Shown: piece after piece, positions 24,549 to 35,881 of the stretch | How positions within the stretch are numbered: position 1 is the first letter of the stretch | How the letters are laid out: every line of letters starts with the position of its first letter | NCBI GenBank assembly: GCA_963573315.1 | Contig: OY752140.1 | Span: forward strand, 2,232,001 to 2,296,000 | Direction: 5' to 3' | Source: Entomortierella parvispora | Taxonomy: Eukaryota > Mortierellomycota > Mortierellomycetes > Mortierellales > Mortierellaceae | Length of the DNA: 64,000 nucleotides | The notes under the pieces: generated by a model | Database searches by the model: none | What the model was told of the DNA's origin: nothing | Seen by the model: the letters and a program-made list of their open reading frames with translations, nothing else | Program-made: the position numbers and the translations under genes

Positions 24549-26600
24549 ATGGTGAACTTCTCGCAACAAACAGCCCGCAATAGAGCAGGTTATCTTCTCG
24601 CAATTGCATTCTCCGTTCTATCAGGTACATCTTGTCAAGAGTGATCATGCATGTCTTTTTGCCTTGAGCTTCAGTACCTCTTTCCAACTGTCACTATGGG
24701 TGGTCTCTGTGTTTCTGAACACTGGGTGGATTCGGATGGGATGTTGGCGCCTGTTTCATGTTTCCAGCCACTCCCTTTTCAAACCTCCGAGTTCTTTTGT
24801 CAAGCTGTCCTTCGTTGGCTCCTCGAAATTTGCTTAAATGAGGAGCGAGGGCCCAGGCGCCCGAGATTGCGCTGTCCAATACAACGTACCGTTCCAAAAA
24901 GGCCAAAGCGAGGCGTATGCCCACAAAGTCATCCTAATTTAACAATTTATGATATGATCGCGTCGTAGCCTCGACCACTCTCCTGGCTCCAATTTCCGGT
25001 CAAGCAACAACAAGTCCCCAACTGTGCTCCAGTCAAGTCTGCATTTCGGCCACCATTTTCTCCAAAGAACCCAACACCATCGAGTTCAGTCTGGTTTCCA
25101 AGCTTGCCGTGGGCTGGCTCGGCCTGGGGGTGGGTGGGCAACCTCACGCCATGACCGGAAACGATCTTGCGGTAAGGCAACAAATGTCAAACTCTTGAAT
25201 GATACATTACGACTCTGTTCCCCTTGCCAGCGACTCGTTGACTAACTTCCCTCCTTCCCATCCCCCTAATTGCATTTCCCTTCTCCAGATCTGTTGGCCA
25301 ACCGCCACAGGTAAAGGTGCCATCATCTCCCAACGTGCTGCATCTCAAAATGGTCAGCCCTCCGTGAAGACTACCACTGTCCCGTTTCAGGTCCAGACAA
25401 ACAAATCTATGCTGTCGACCACAAAGCTTTTCACCTGCACTTACTCTCGACCATTGAATTTGACAACGTCTCCTATCGCTGCTACAGCCGACGCCATTAA
25501 CGTCATCTTTGCTGTCGGGCTACAGGCTGTTCAGGGGACCAATCCTCAGACGGCAGTGCTTCAGCAACACACCTTCACTGGCACTGGCAGTCTTACTATT
25601 GTTCGGAAAGATGGAAGTAGTGGTGGTAGTGGAGGCGTCAAAGGACCGGCTCCAACAGCGCCTGGTGGGGGGAGCCCCAGCAACAACACGACTGATCTTA
25701 ATGGAGATTCCCAAGTCTCACTGGATGACATCCTAGCCAGAGCGGCTCTTTACAGTCGATTGGTCAAAGCCCATGGCAAGTACTTTGCAATCCGGGACCA
25801 AGTTTCGGCTGGGAAATGCGCTAACCGTCTCCGTTTCCTTTTTTTTTTAATTGGCTCTAGGTCTGCTAATGTCCATTGCGTTCCTTGTCCTTTTTCCGAC
25901 CGGGGCCTTCATCGTCAGGTTCTTTTCTCATCGACAGGATGTTTTTCGATTCCATCGACCGATCCAAGTCCTTGGCTTCCTGACCGTTATTTCTGCTTTT
26001 ACATGTATCCTGGTCGCTGTCAGCACGAATCCCAACAACGACAATGATAATGTTTCTTCGGCCACCTCTTCCACGCATGCCAGTGTTGGTCTCTTTCTCG
26101 TCTGTGCACTTATCCTCCAGATCTTGATTGGCGTCTTTATCTTTCACGCTTTCAACCCATCCAGGGATGCTCAGAGCAAGGTGGCCAAGGCTCATCTGGT
26201 CTCAACCTGGGGTCATCGTGCCTGGGGTTATCTGATCCTATTGGCAGGCTTTACTCAGGTCGACTTGGGACTCTCGCGTTACGGTCAATGGCCACTAGGC
26301 ACGGAATCCATCTGGTATTGTTTTTATACCTGGGTCGTGATCGTGATTGCTGTTTTCTTCCTTGGATCGGCCTTCAAGATGTGGAGAACTCGTCTGATTG
26401 CTCGAACTGGAGTCACAGGAGGAGGAGGATCGGCAAAGGGGGAGCGGGAGAGAGAGGGAAGAGAAAACGCCCTGAAGGTCAATCATGATCCTTATCATCC
26501 GCAACCGCAGCGGCAACAATCTCGATCTGCAAGAAGAGCTGCTCTGGAGGACGATCAATATGAGCTCCAGGCACACAGCAGGCTGTCTACTGACCGATAA
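24549..26600 (+). CDS. Secreted/membrane DOMON domain-cytochrome b561 protein
   Basis: Predicted membrane electron-transfer protein: an external haem-binding DOMON domain joined to a cytochrome b561 four/five-helix core, the architecture of fungal CDH-like ferric reductases. Four exons: 24549-24624, 24969-25171, 25289-25775 and 25861-26600, about 501 residues. The N-terminus has a signal-peptide-like stretch (AGYLLAIAFSVLSG). The DOMON part shows CISATIFSKEPNTIEFSLVS, AVGWLGLGVGGQPHAMTGND and ICWPTATGKGAIISQRAA. The linker is Gly/Ser/Pro-rich. The b561 part begins KAHGLLMSIAFLVLFPTGAF with a haem-ligand His, continues FRFHRPIQVLGF and THASVGLFLVCALILQIL, and ends with HRAWGYLILLAGFTQVDLGL. 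The third intron uses a GC donor (CATG/GCAAGT at 25776), the only donor that keeps the helix in frame. The tail is charged and cytosolic. Confidence 0.87.
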
Positions 26601-27288
26601 TCTTGTCCGTGTGACCTCAGAAAGGAGGGCCCAGGGCGTGTTTCAAGGGGAAGTAAACAGACACAACCATCAAAAAAAGAGAAAACTGCACTATAATAAA
26701 GAGGATGACTAGGTGCCAGACTTTAGTCCGCTCTTGTCTACAGTACTCTTCAAGGAGTGTGCTGTCGAAAAAGGACTTTGCATTTTCAAAAGCAAAGAGC
26801 AACCATGTGTTTCTGTCCTTTTGAACCCTATCATTCCCGACCGATCTGGCACACAGTGACTGTCCATCTGGCGATAACATTTTTTTTCTAGCCATTGGCA
26901 ACCCCAGATTCTACCAAAAACAGGCAGGATCTTCCTGTGTGGCTCGCTTGTTTGCTTGGTCATCGCCCGGTCCCTCCCTGCGTGTCTGCATGACGAGGTA
27001 GGACCGACGACAACCTCGAACGTCTCTGACAAATTCTTTATTCATTCCTTCTTCCTAGACCACGAAGAAGAAACGGTGCGCTAAACACACGTTTGGGGAC
27101 CGATACTGGCACAAGCAAAGATGAGATGCGATTGTCTTCCCCCACCCCTTGAACCACTCATCCTCGCAGCCGACAGTGCTGATTCAATCGAAGAGACAGC
27201 AGCACCTGCTGGATCAAGCATTTGCAAAGAAACAATATGATTTGCGGATCTCTGTCGCGTGTCCAGGGAACTGAAATCGAAAACAAGA

Positions 27289-27319
<31 letters not shown>

Positions 27320-28473
27320 AAAAGGGTGAGCCATCGACTGGTTCCGCACCTAACCCTTGTGTCCGGACCCTTACTCGGCGAGCCATGGAGGTGGAAGACC
27401 GTGATAGGATAAGGAGGATAAGAAAAAGAAAGAATTGTCCGAGGGACGCACAAGACCATTCCGCTTTCATATGTCAATTTCTGTGGCAACCTTAAGTTTC
27501 TGGTTGGTGACTCTCAATGGCGCGTATCTCCGTCATTATCGCAGGTCTTGGTAAGGTCATCATGCGGAAACGACGAAGCAGGCTATCGGTCTAGTTAGTC
27601 CCCTCTGTTCTCAGCTCTGGCACTTTTTATCATGGACAGGGAGACACTGACGGGTATTGTTATGCTTTGGCACTGAGGGTTGTGTAGGGAGACCCTGCTT
27701 TTTCTTTTTTCTACTGCTTTCTCTCTGCAGACAGACAGGTCAAGGACCATGGGCGGAGAGGCAGCGTTTCTCCTTGACCTCGATCACCCCATGTCCTTTG
27801 ATGTGCAGGGGTTGTCCCTGGTTTCGTGCCTGCCTTGATTTTGAAAGTTTACCCTGGCCTTGTCGCCGTGGACTTTTCTCTAAACAGGAGAAAGTGAACA
27901 GGAAGGTAAAAAGGGCCTCTTCGGGATTGGAAGGGCTGCAATGAATACTTTGCACCGTGGAATGGACGATTCAATGGACCTTATCTTCCGAGAGGCCGTG
28001 TTTGTTAGTCCGTGTCCTTCCTAATCCTCCTCTCGACCCACACTACCTTCTCATCTCCTTGACACTCATCCTTCCCTCAACTTGCAGCCGTTTCTCCGAG
28101 CGCCCCTTTCGTCCTTTATATAAAGGGACACCGTTATCTTTCCTTGTGCTTCTTTCCTTCTCTTTCTCTCTCCTCCAGCTCCTTCTATCTTTTCACGTTT
28201 TCACTCTACCTTCATCCCAAACTCGTTGCGCCAGGCACCTGTTCCTCCTATCCTCCCTTCCCCTATACGTTTCTCCATATCCTTCTTTACATTCTGTCAT
28301 AGCCACAGTGCACAACAGCAACAACGGCATCGACCAAGAAATCAATTGCCCCGACATCAATAACTTTGACCCCTTAGTCGACGCGTACTGTTGCTAACAG
28401 CTTTTCACCCTCGCCCTGAGTTCTGGGCGATTAGCCAGTAACAACAACCTATATACTTATTTGTACACCACAA
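26601..28473. other. 1.9-kb intergenic region, promoter of ammonium transporter
   Basis: No convincing gene. A poly(A)-rich patch (27288-27323) generates spurious frames on both strands. Between 28030 and 28300 the plus strand is a long CT-rich leader with a TATATAAAGG element at about 28126-28135, 340 bp before the transporter ATG. Confidence 0.55.
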
Positions 28474-29471
28474 ATGGACTCAGCACCCGTTGCGACAGAA
28501 TACAAGCCCGGCGATATCGCCTGGGTCTTGACCTCGACCGCCCTCGTCTTTCTGATGTGTCCCGGTCTTGGTCTCTTCTATGCAGGCATGGCCAGGATGA
28601 AGCATTCATTATCGTTGATGATGCTCTCGGTTCTTGCTGTGGCTTTGGTGTCGATCCAATGGTACTTTTGGGGGTTCTCTCTCACGTTCAGTACTAACGG
28701 AGGACCCTTCATTGGTAACCTGGATCATATCGTCGGTCGAGGCATCGGATGGGAGCCTCACCCAAGCGCACCTCACGTGCCCATGAGCGCCTTCTTCCTG
28801 TTCCAATTGATGTTTGCAGCCATCACTCCTGCTCTGGCCTATGGCGCCTCTGCAGAGAGAATGAGGATTATGCCCGCGATCTTGTTCCTGTTCATCTGGA
28901 GCACACTCGTGTACGACGTCATCACGTACTGGGTCTGGGGTCCAAACGGCTGGTTGACTGTCATGGGCGTCATGGACTATGCAGGAGGCACGCCTGTCCA
29001 CATCAGTTCCGGATCTGCCGCCGTCGCGTACGCCATGGTCCTCGGAAAGCGCAAAGATTACAACCATCCCTCGACAGTACCCCATAACGTGGCCTTTGTC
29101 TTCATCGGCACGGCCTTGCTCTGGTTCGGTTGGTTCGGATTCAACGGCGGTTCGGCCTTGGCCGCGAATGCCAGGGGCATCCAAACCATTATCAACTCAC
29201 ATCTCTCAGCCTGTGTCGGAGGTCTTGTCTGGGTCATGCTCGACTACAGACACAACAAGAAGTTGACCCTAATTGGCTTTTGCACGGGCGCCGTCGCTGG
29301 TTTGGCCACCATCACCCCAGGAGCCGGTTTTGTTTCCAGCTCAAGTGCCCTGGTCTTTGGATTGGTTGGCGCCGGAGTCTGCAATGTATGTGTCTCCTGG
29401 AAGTCCAAGTACCACTTTGACGATGCTCTGGACGTCTTTGCTGTGCACTACGTCGGAGGATTGATGTAAGA

Positions 29472-29505
<34 letters not shown>

Positions 29506-30242
29506 GCGCTTGCTGAAAAGCAATGGAAAAGTTCCCTGTTGATTGACATTGCCCATTTTCTTCTGGCTGCAGTGGACTTATCTTGACTGGAGTCTTTGCA
29601 CAGCAAAGCATCATTGCACTTTCCTACCCTGCGGGCGCTACCGACGTTCCACGTGGGGGCATGCTCGACGGCAACTATCATCAAGTTCTCGTTCAACTGG
29701 CGGCCATTGGCTCTGTTACAGCATGGTCCTTTGTGGTTACGTATGGTATCCTCTATCTCATGAACTGCTTCCCTGGATTGCGTCTCCGTCTCAAGGACCA
29801 TGAGGAGGAATTGGGCACGGATATGGCCCAAATGGGTGAAACTGCCTATGGTTTCCTGCCCCTTCTCGGTCGCAATGGCGCCGATGAAGAGTCCATGGGC
29901 AGTTTGCGAAAGAGCGAGAACCTGAACGCGGATAGCACATGCACTTCCTCCCATTGCATGCATCACCGATGCGACGGTTCTAGTGGCGCAGGTGGACACC
30001 CAGTCACTCCTGCAAGCAGTGGAGGGAGCACCGTCGGAGGCACAGGCGCTATTGGGAACGCGTCTTCTACCACGCTAAACTTGGATCTGCACGAGCCTCG
30101 TCCTGACGAAGATGAAGATCATCCAAGGCGGTTACCAGAGATGACTGAGCAGAACGCGCAGAAGTCTGCACGTCTGGCCCATGCTCATCGTCATTCCCAC
30201 GTGGATGACGATGATAGTGATAGTAGCGACAACAGTCGTTAA
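28474..30242 (+). CDS. Ammonium transporter (Amt/MEP family)
   Basis: Plasma-membrane ammonium uptake channel/transporter. Two exons, 28474-29465 and 29573-30242 (donor GTAAGA, acceptor GCAG), give about 553 residues with eleven predicted helices. Conserved landmarks: GLGLFYAGMARMKHSL, FFLFQLMFAAITPALAYGASAER, the recruitment-site DYAGGTPVHISSG (D168 and the first twin-His H176), LLWFGWFGFNGGSA, and the second twin-His in FAVHYVGGLIG (H325). The 149-residue spacing between the His pair is normal. The cytosolic C-terminus is long (about 140 residues) and ends in a His- and Asp-rich tail (HAHRHSHVDDDDSDSSD), which could bind metal or take part in signalling; the classic Mep2 regulatory region was not identified. 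The intron carries a 30-nt T run. An AATAAA poly(A) signal follows at about 30345. Confidence 0.94.
29474..29503 (+). repeat. Poly-T run inside ammonium transporter intron
   Basis: Uninterrupted T run of about 30 nt, directly after the 5' splice site; likely length-variable. Confidence 0.85.
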
Positions 30243-30465
30243 AAAGTGTTTATCTGTTGTTCTTCTATGATCTATCCACATTTTTGTACTTGTACCATTT
30301 CCCTTGTCGTTATTCTCCCCTCTCTTCTTTCGATAGAAAACCCGAATAAAAATCATTTAGAGTAAAAAAAAAAAAAATTCTGATGTTAAGGAAGTGACAA
30401 ATGTGTGGTATGAACATGCTCTATGTTAATCATCTAATTGCGCTCTAGCTTGTTATTCTGTCAAG

Positions 30466-32045
30466 TTACTTGGCCATTTGCTCCGCCAAGTAATCGCTAT
30501 ACGCTGCAGGTAATGGCTTGTCCCACAAAATTTTAGCACGACTGGACTTCAGTTCAAACTTGGCCTCTCCAGCGGGGTACAGGGCGCCACATCCGTGCAC
30601 AAGCTTGAATCGAAGCGCAGCCAGCTCTCCCATGAGAATAAAATGCAGTTCGAGTTCCAGTCCATCCATTTGTTTTGACAAGGAATGAGGATGGCTGTGG
30701 CTTTCATCTGTGCACGTTTCGGGATCGTGCTCGCTCTCGGCATTTTCCACTAACAGGGCCCGTTTTTTGGGAACTGGGATAACGGTCCATTTACCAAACG
30801 CATGGTTGACAACGCACATCTCCGTCGTGGTCGGAGCGGATGGGTTATTGTCTGCCTTGATCCCTGATAGCCGAATAAATCCCTTGAGTCTATACACATC
30901 TTCCTTGTCCAAGGTGCCCAAGAACCTTTCGAAACTATCCAGTGACATAGCCTCTCCATCCTTCTCTCCGAAGCACTTGATCTCCATTGTGTCGAGCTCA
31001 TTTTCGTGGTGATCCGAGCTGGTGTTAGAAGCGATTTCCTTCTGGAATTCTGTGTTATGGGGTCCCATTGCTCCTTGAAGTTCAAATAGCTTTGTATCTA
31101 ATCCAAAAATGAGCTCCGGTGACACTGGTACATCTCTGCTGACAAAAACTTTAGGCGCATCTGTATTCAGATCGTTGACCCGATCAATGACACGATCCAG
31201 ATCTCTTTCGGACACCTACAATAAAGACGATATTCAAGCGCATTAGATTATATGGTTATATGGTCTATTACTTTGGTTAGTGCTATAGCATAGAAGGGCA
31301 ACGAGAGGAGTGCAATATTTACGCCTTCGTGCTTGGTGAGAAGGACCAGATCGGTATATTCGGCTTGCAATTTGGCCGTGTAACTGTTATCGGCATATCC
31401 TTCAAAGTTCTGACAGTCGACTACATTCAAGATAGAGTCCAATACGAATCCCTCATCAGCGAGTTCTCGGATTTGCCAAGCAATCGGTCCTTTTGGTGAA
31501 TCATAGAATGGGGGAATGCGAGTTAGATGAGCTGTTACTTTGTAGAGCAAGTGCATCGTTGGGCTTTACTTCAACATTGGCTGAAGTACCTGGGAAAGCT
31601 GATCCACTTGTCTCGATAATAATCCGATCTGGGTTATATTTTTCTTTGAGCTCCAGAAGTCCCTCCTTCATTTGGCCGACGAGGACGCAGCACAGACAGC
31701 CGTTGGTCATCTCCTGAACATCGATGTTGGCCAGCTTTGCGATCTGAGAATCAACCTTGACATCTCCGAATTCATTCTTGAGAAGACAAAATTTGTAGCC
31801 TTTAGGCATCGAGTTCATGAGCGAAAGGATGATGGTCTATGGTAGGATTTAAAGAGGCGACAGCAGGGATAAGATTAGAAGGTCAATATGCCGTGGCTCG
31901 TTTCTGTCGGCATGCAGAGAAAAAGGGAAGGAGGCAAAAGCAAAGGACGTACGGTCTTTCCGACACCGACAAAGCCGGTGAAGACCGTAACGGGGACCTT
32001 TCCACCTTTGCTGATGGTATTGGGAGTTCTTCCTGGCAGGTCCAT
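30466..32045 (-). CDS. CobW/ZNG1-type metallochaperone GTPase
   Basis: G3E-family P-loop GTPase that delivers metal (zinc in the ZNG1 branch) to client enzymes. Four exons: 32045-31953, 31836-31590, 31489-31323 and 31215-30466, about 418 residues. Walker A is VFTGFVGVGKTT (residues about 20-32), split by intron 1 right after GKT. The metal-binding motif GCLCC (C78, C80, C81) follows. Next come IIIETSGSAFPGPIAWQIREL and DSILNVVDCQNFEGY (switch region). The G4 guanine motif reads LTKHEG rather than the usual NKxD-type sequence, so nucleotide specificity may be altered; fungal relatives are also variable here. The C-terminal CobW domain includes LKGFIRLSGI, a His-rich loop (DESHSHPHS, a possible metal site) and a final hydrophobic segment. 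Intron 3 has donor GTAAAT. Family assignment is secure; the client is not known. Confidence 0.9.
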
Positions 32046-32652
32046 GAGGGGATGCAGTCGAGCGAATGAGTGAGAGTAAAAGACAATGATAAGCCGTCGC
32101 GTTGCAGCAAAAAGAAGAGAGCGAAAGATGGTAGGGACAGTCACACTCGCAGGAGGCAAAAAAAAAGCCACACTTCTCGCGACCACCCTGTCCTTACTTG
32201 AGAGCATCTCTCTTCTCTCGTTGCCATTACCTCCTCTTGACTGCATACCCTCGCCTTCAGATTGAGCAGACTGGACTGAACGGCAATTGGCGGGACTGAC
32301 TGGACCTGGACCTTGAAGAGGACACCACTGAACGCCCAGACTCAGACGAATCCTATTCTCTTCTTCGCCAGGTAATGATTCTACCACCTAACGCGTCAAG
32401 GTCGAAAATGAGGGCCGGACCTACTATGGTTGCCCCGAACTAGCCCATCCTCCCTCACCCTTCTCTTGCCTCCCTCATCGTCCATAAATTACGCAAACTC
32501 ACCACCGTTGTCTTTGACGCGCTTTTTTCTATTCTCTTTACTGACTACAATGATTAGACCGCAATCAACAAATCACGCGTCATTCTTCAACTCAACTCAA
32601 TTTCCACAAACATATTCAACATCAACACACACAAACACACAATAGAGCGACA
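32046..32652. promoter_or_regulatory. Divergent promoter, CobW-like and Cdc20-like genes
   Basis: 600 bp between two divergent starts. An open minus frame continues upstream of the CobW-like start but has no family resemblance. The plus side ends in a CA-rich leader (32580-32650). No gene seen. Confidence 0.4.
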
Positions 32653-35600
32653 ATGTCAGCACCATCGACTCCCATAAGGAACAGACCCGGGTCGTCGATG
32701 GCAGGCGCACGATCCCCTTTGACCTGTCGATCGCCATCTGCTCTTAATCAGTCTCCGGTACAGATAGGACCAGTATCACTTTATCCTAATGAGGGCGTCA
32801 AGCTAGTCCTCTCGCCTTCTACAGCGTCCTCTGCCGAGATCCTCGCTGGCGACAGCGGTTATCTCCCTCCTCTGGAACAACTCTTGCAAGGAGAGAGCAA
32901 ACGCAAAGAGAGAGAGCTGCAACGGGCACAGAGCAAATCACGTTTGGGAAGGATCAATTCTTTGAAGCCAGGCGGATTCAAGCCCTTTTCAGAGCTGTCG
33001 ACATCTTCGGCGTCGGAATCGACATCTGCGTCCGCATCTTCGTACTCAGCATCATCCTCCGCCTCCCTCCCCTCAAATCCCTCTTCTTCGTCCTCCGCTG
33101 CCACTAAAAGCTCTTTCGCGACTTCATTAAGGGCGACTCTGATGGCGGGTACAGCATCGACGACGTTTGCACCAGTGTCACTCCCAAGAGTTCCATCACG
33201 GCAACCGCCTGCACGGTCTACACAGCAACATTCAACTCAGCAGCCACCAGCTCATAATACCCAGGCATCCATCCGAGCGGCTTTACTAGGTCAGGTGAAT
33301 GCGCCGAAGGGCCGGTTCGCCCGATCCAACATTTTCAATCCATCGAACCAAAGAGCGGCGGTACCAAGTGCCAATCTAGACCTTACCGGAAGACCAGCAG
33401 TATCGCTCCGAGGCTCAGGACGTGAATTTACGCGATCCATGACCACATCTCTGGTTAATCCTCGCCGTTCTGAAACAAGTGCCGACCCGCTGACAACTAT
33501 CCTTGGCAAGAGACCAGCCTCGATTCCAGAAGATGAAGATAAGGAAGGTGTTCGGAAAATATCTGAAATCGAAGTGAGCTCACTGTTCACCGTCCCGCAA
33601 GTGGTACTCGAAAAGAACGTGACGGCAATTGAGAATGCAGAGTCCAGACGTGAAGAGGTCGCCCTCCACCCCCCAGCTGCCCCTAAGCGCATACGCCGAG
33701 CCATGACAACGACAGTCATATCAGTGACGGAGGCGGAAAAGGCAGCAGAAGCAGCAAAAGCGACAACACCTCCAGAGCCTGTCAACAAGCAAGGGCTGAC
33801 ACTAAGACAACAGGGACAGATGTCATTATTGGATCTGGTTCCGGGAGGATATGTAGATCATACCCATCAGGTTATCAAGCATGACAACAAGACTTTGCCG
33901 GCAACAAAACTGAAAGGCGCCATCGTCACGAAGGGAACTCATTCTGATCGATATATTCCCCTACGACCCGACCCAGAAAGAGCGCGTTATCACATGGAGT
34001 CGAAACATAACTGGAAAGACTACGCCGACGTCCCCTACATCCCCTCGGACAAACGTAACCGTGGTGGGCTCCGATCACCTTCCTCTGTCGGATTGCCTTC
34101 TCACTACAGTCTCCGAGGCTGTAACGATACCAGACCAAAGAAGGCCATCAAACCAAGGAGCCAACTCACAGATACCATGACCCAAGTCCATAACGACATG
34201 ATTGCAGAAGTCTCCAGTGTAGATTTCCGAGGTCGACTTTTCTATTTCTCAAAGGAACAACAGGAGTCTGAGCGCGCGCGGATGCCCCCTACGACACTGA
34301 AGCGATACCAATCCTACCAGAAACTCCTCTCCACTTCCACTCGAGCCAAAGCATTGGATCAACTTCAGTCTTGGAAAAGATCGATTCGACCTGAAGCCCA
34401 GGAAATTCTGGATGCGCCGAACATTCCAGATGATTTCTATACTAGCCTCTTGGATTGGTCTAACACAGGACGACTGGCTGTCGCGGTTGGCAGAGACATC
34501 TTTGTGCGAGACCCATCGCGAGTAGTAACATCTTTGATGCGGTGTCCACTCGGCCCTACAGGGGACGACTATTTGACGGCTGTGAAGTGGTCTGATTGCG
34601 GCAACAAGATGGCCTATGGAACTGACAAAGGAGACGTCTTAGTTCGAGAGATCGAAACTGGTATCAACATGTTGAAGCTAGGCAACCGGAGAGCTAGAGT
34701 TAGTGTCTTGAGTTGGAACAATGACCTTGTCTATCAGGGATTTCGGTCTGGAGGGCTGAGATTGCATGACATCAGGACACCGTTGGAACGAGCTGGACGT
34801 GTCAAGGCTCATGACGGTGTTGTTTGTGGAATGGCTTGGAACCAAGACGGGATCCATCTCGCAACCGGAGGGAATGATAATCTTGTCAAGGTATGGGACT
34901 CGCGCAAGATGACCCATAGTTTGCTTACACTGAAGCAACACGAGGCAGCTATCAAGGTAAACGATGATTCTTTGATTGTAGAGAAGTGATTGGGCGTAAT
35001 ATGGAAGAGGCTCATATTATATTAATAATCGATAGGCCCTTGCTTGGTGTCCGTATGGCGAGAAAATCTTGGCCTCTGGTGGCGGCTCACAGGATAGAAA
35101 GGTATACTTTTGGGACACGTCTTCAGTTCAAAATCAGGATGAGTGTCGAGTCATCGATGCCCTCGATGCGGAACATGCCGTGACCTCGATTCAGTTCTCA
35201 AAGGAATACGAGGAATTTGCCGTCTCTCACGGACCGGGGCTCTCTCTTTTCACCTATCCCAAATTGGCCACACAAGCAGATACCAACGGTCCTCATCACA
35301 ACTTTGCCAACTCGGCCTGGTCTCATCACTTTTCAGGTCCAGGGGCCTCCCACTCGACAACTGCCTCGACATCTACCTCAACGTTTCATGATTTTGAACA
35401 TCCAAAATTCAAGAGATTCTTCCATAACGGTGCCGCGCACCAGTCCAGGATCCTGCATACAACCATGAGCCCCGATGGTATTTATGTGGCGACAGTTGCT
35501 GCTGATTGCGATTTGAAGATGTGGAAACTCTTTGAACCTAGGAGTGAAGAGGAAAACAAGAAGCTGGTTGACTTGTTGGGCCCTTCGTTCTCGAACCCAG

Positions 35601-35764
35601 CCGCAACCTCGTCATCACCGTTCTCTTCTTCATCATCCAAGAAGAACTCGAGCAGGATTTCACACAAAAAGGGCGAAACAAAGGGTGGTGTTGATGGGCG
35701 AGATTCAGATGATGAAATCGAAGACTTTGTGAGTTTCGACAAGCTGCAAAGACAGTTACGCTAA
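32653..35764 (+). CDS. Cdc20/Cdh1 (Fizzy) family APC/C activator
   Basis: WD40 coactivator that recruits substrates to the anaphase-promoting complex. Two exons, 32653-34956 and 35036-35764 (donor GTAAAC, acceptor GATAG), about 1010 residues, roughly twice the usual length because of a Ser/Ala/Thr-rich N-terminus. The C-box is clear: SDRYIPLRPDPERARY (about residues 430-445). The propeller begins after EILDAPNIPDDFYTSLLDWS, as in Cdc20/Cdh1, with blades such as LTAVKWSDCGNKMAYGTDKG, VCGMAWNQDGIHLATGGNDN and LAWCPYGEKILASGGGSQDR. The later blades contain a Ser/Thr/His insert. The C-terminus is QLR, near the IR tail that docks on the APC/C. A 50-residue insert after the C-box (YADVPYIPSDKRNRGG) and overall divergence suggest a specialised, possibly meiotic, activator (Ama1/Mfr1-like), but this is inference. 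Confidence 0.9.
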
Positions 35765-35881
35765 CACCAATAAAACCATCAAAGTTCTCTGAGGAGCTCT
35801 TTCTTTTTCATCAAACCTTGACGATCGAAACAGAATGCTTGGATCGATTCGTCTCCGTTGCTCTCTGGTTTATTTCTACTC

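Noticed and set aside
27260-27470. Lys-rich and Phe-rich frames around 27.3 kb
   Set aside because: Caused by the poly(A) patch at 27288-27323; no conservation signal.
28609-29184. 191-codon minus frame opposite the ammonium transporter
   Set aside because: Antisense shadow; the plus frame carries all Amt motifs.
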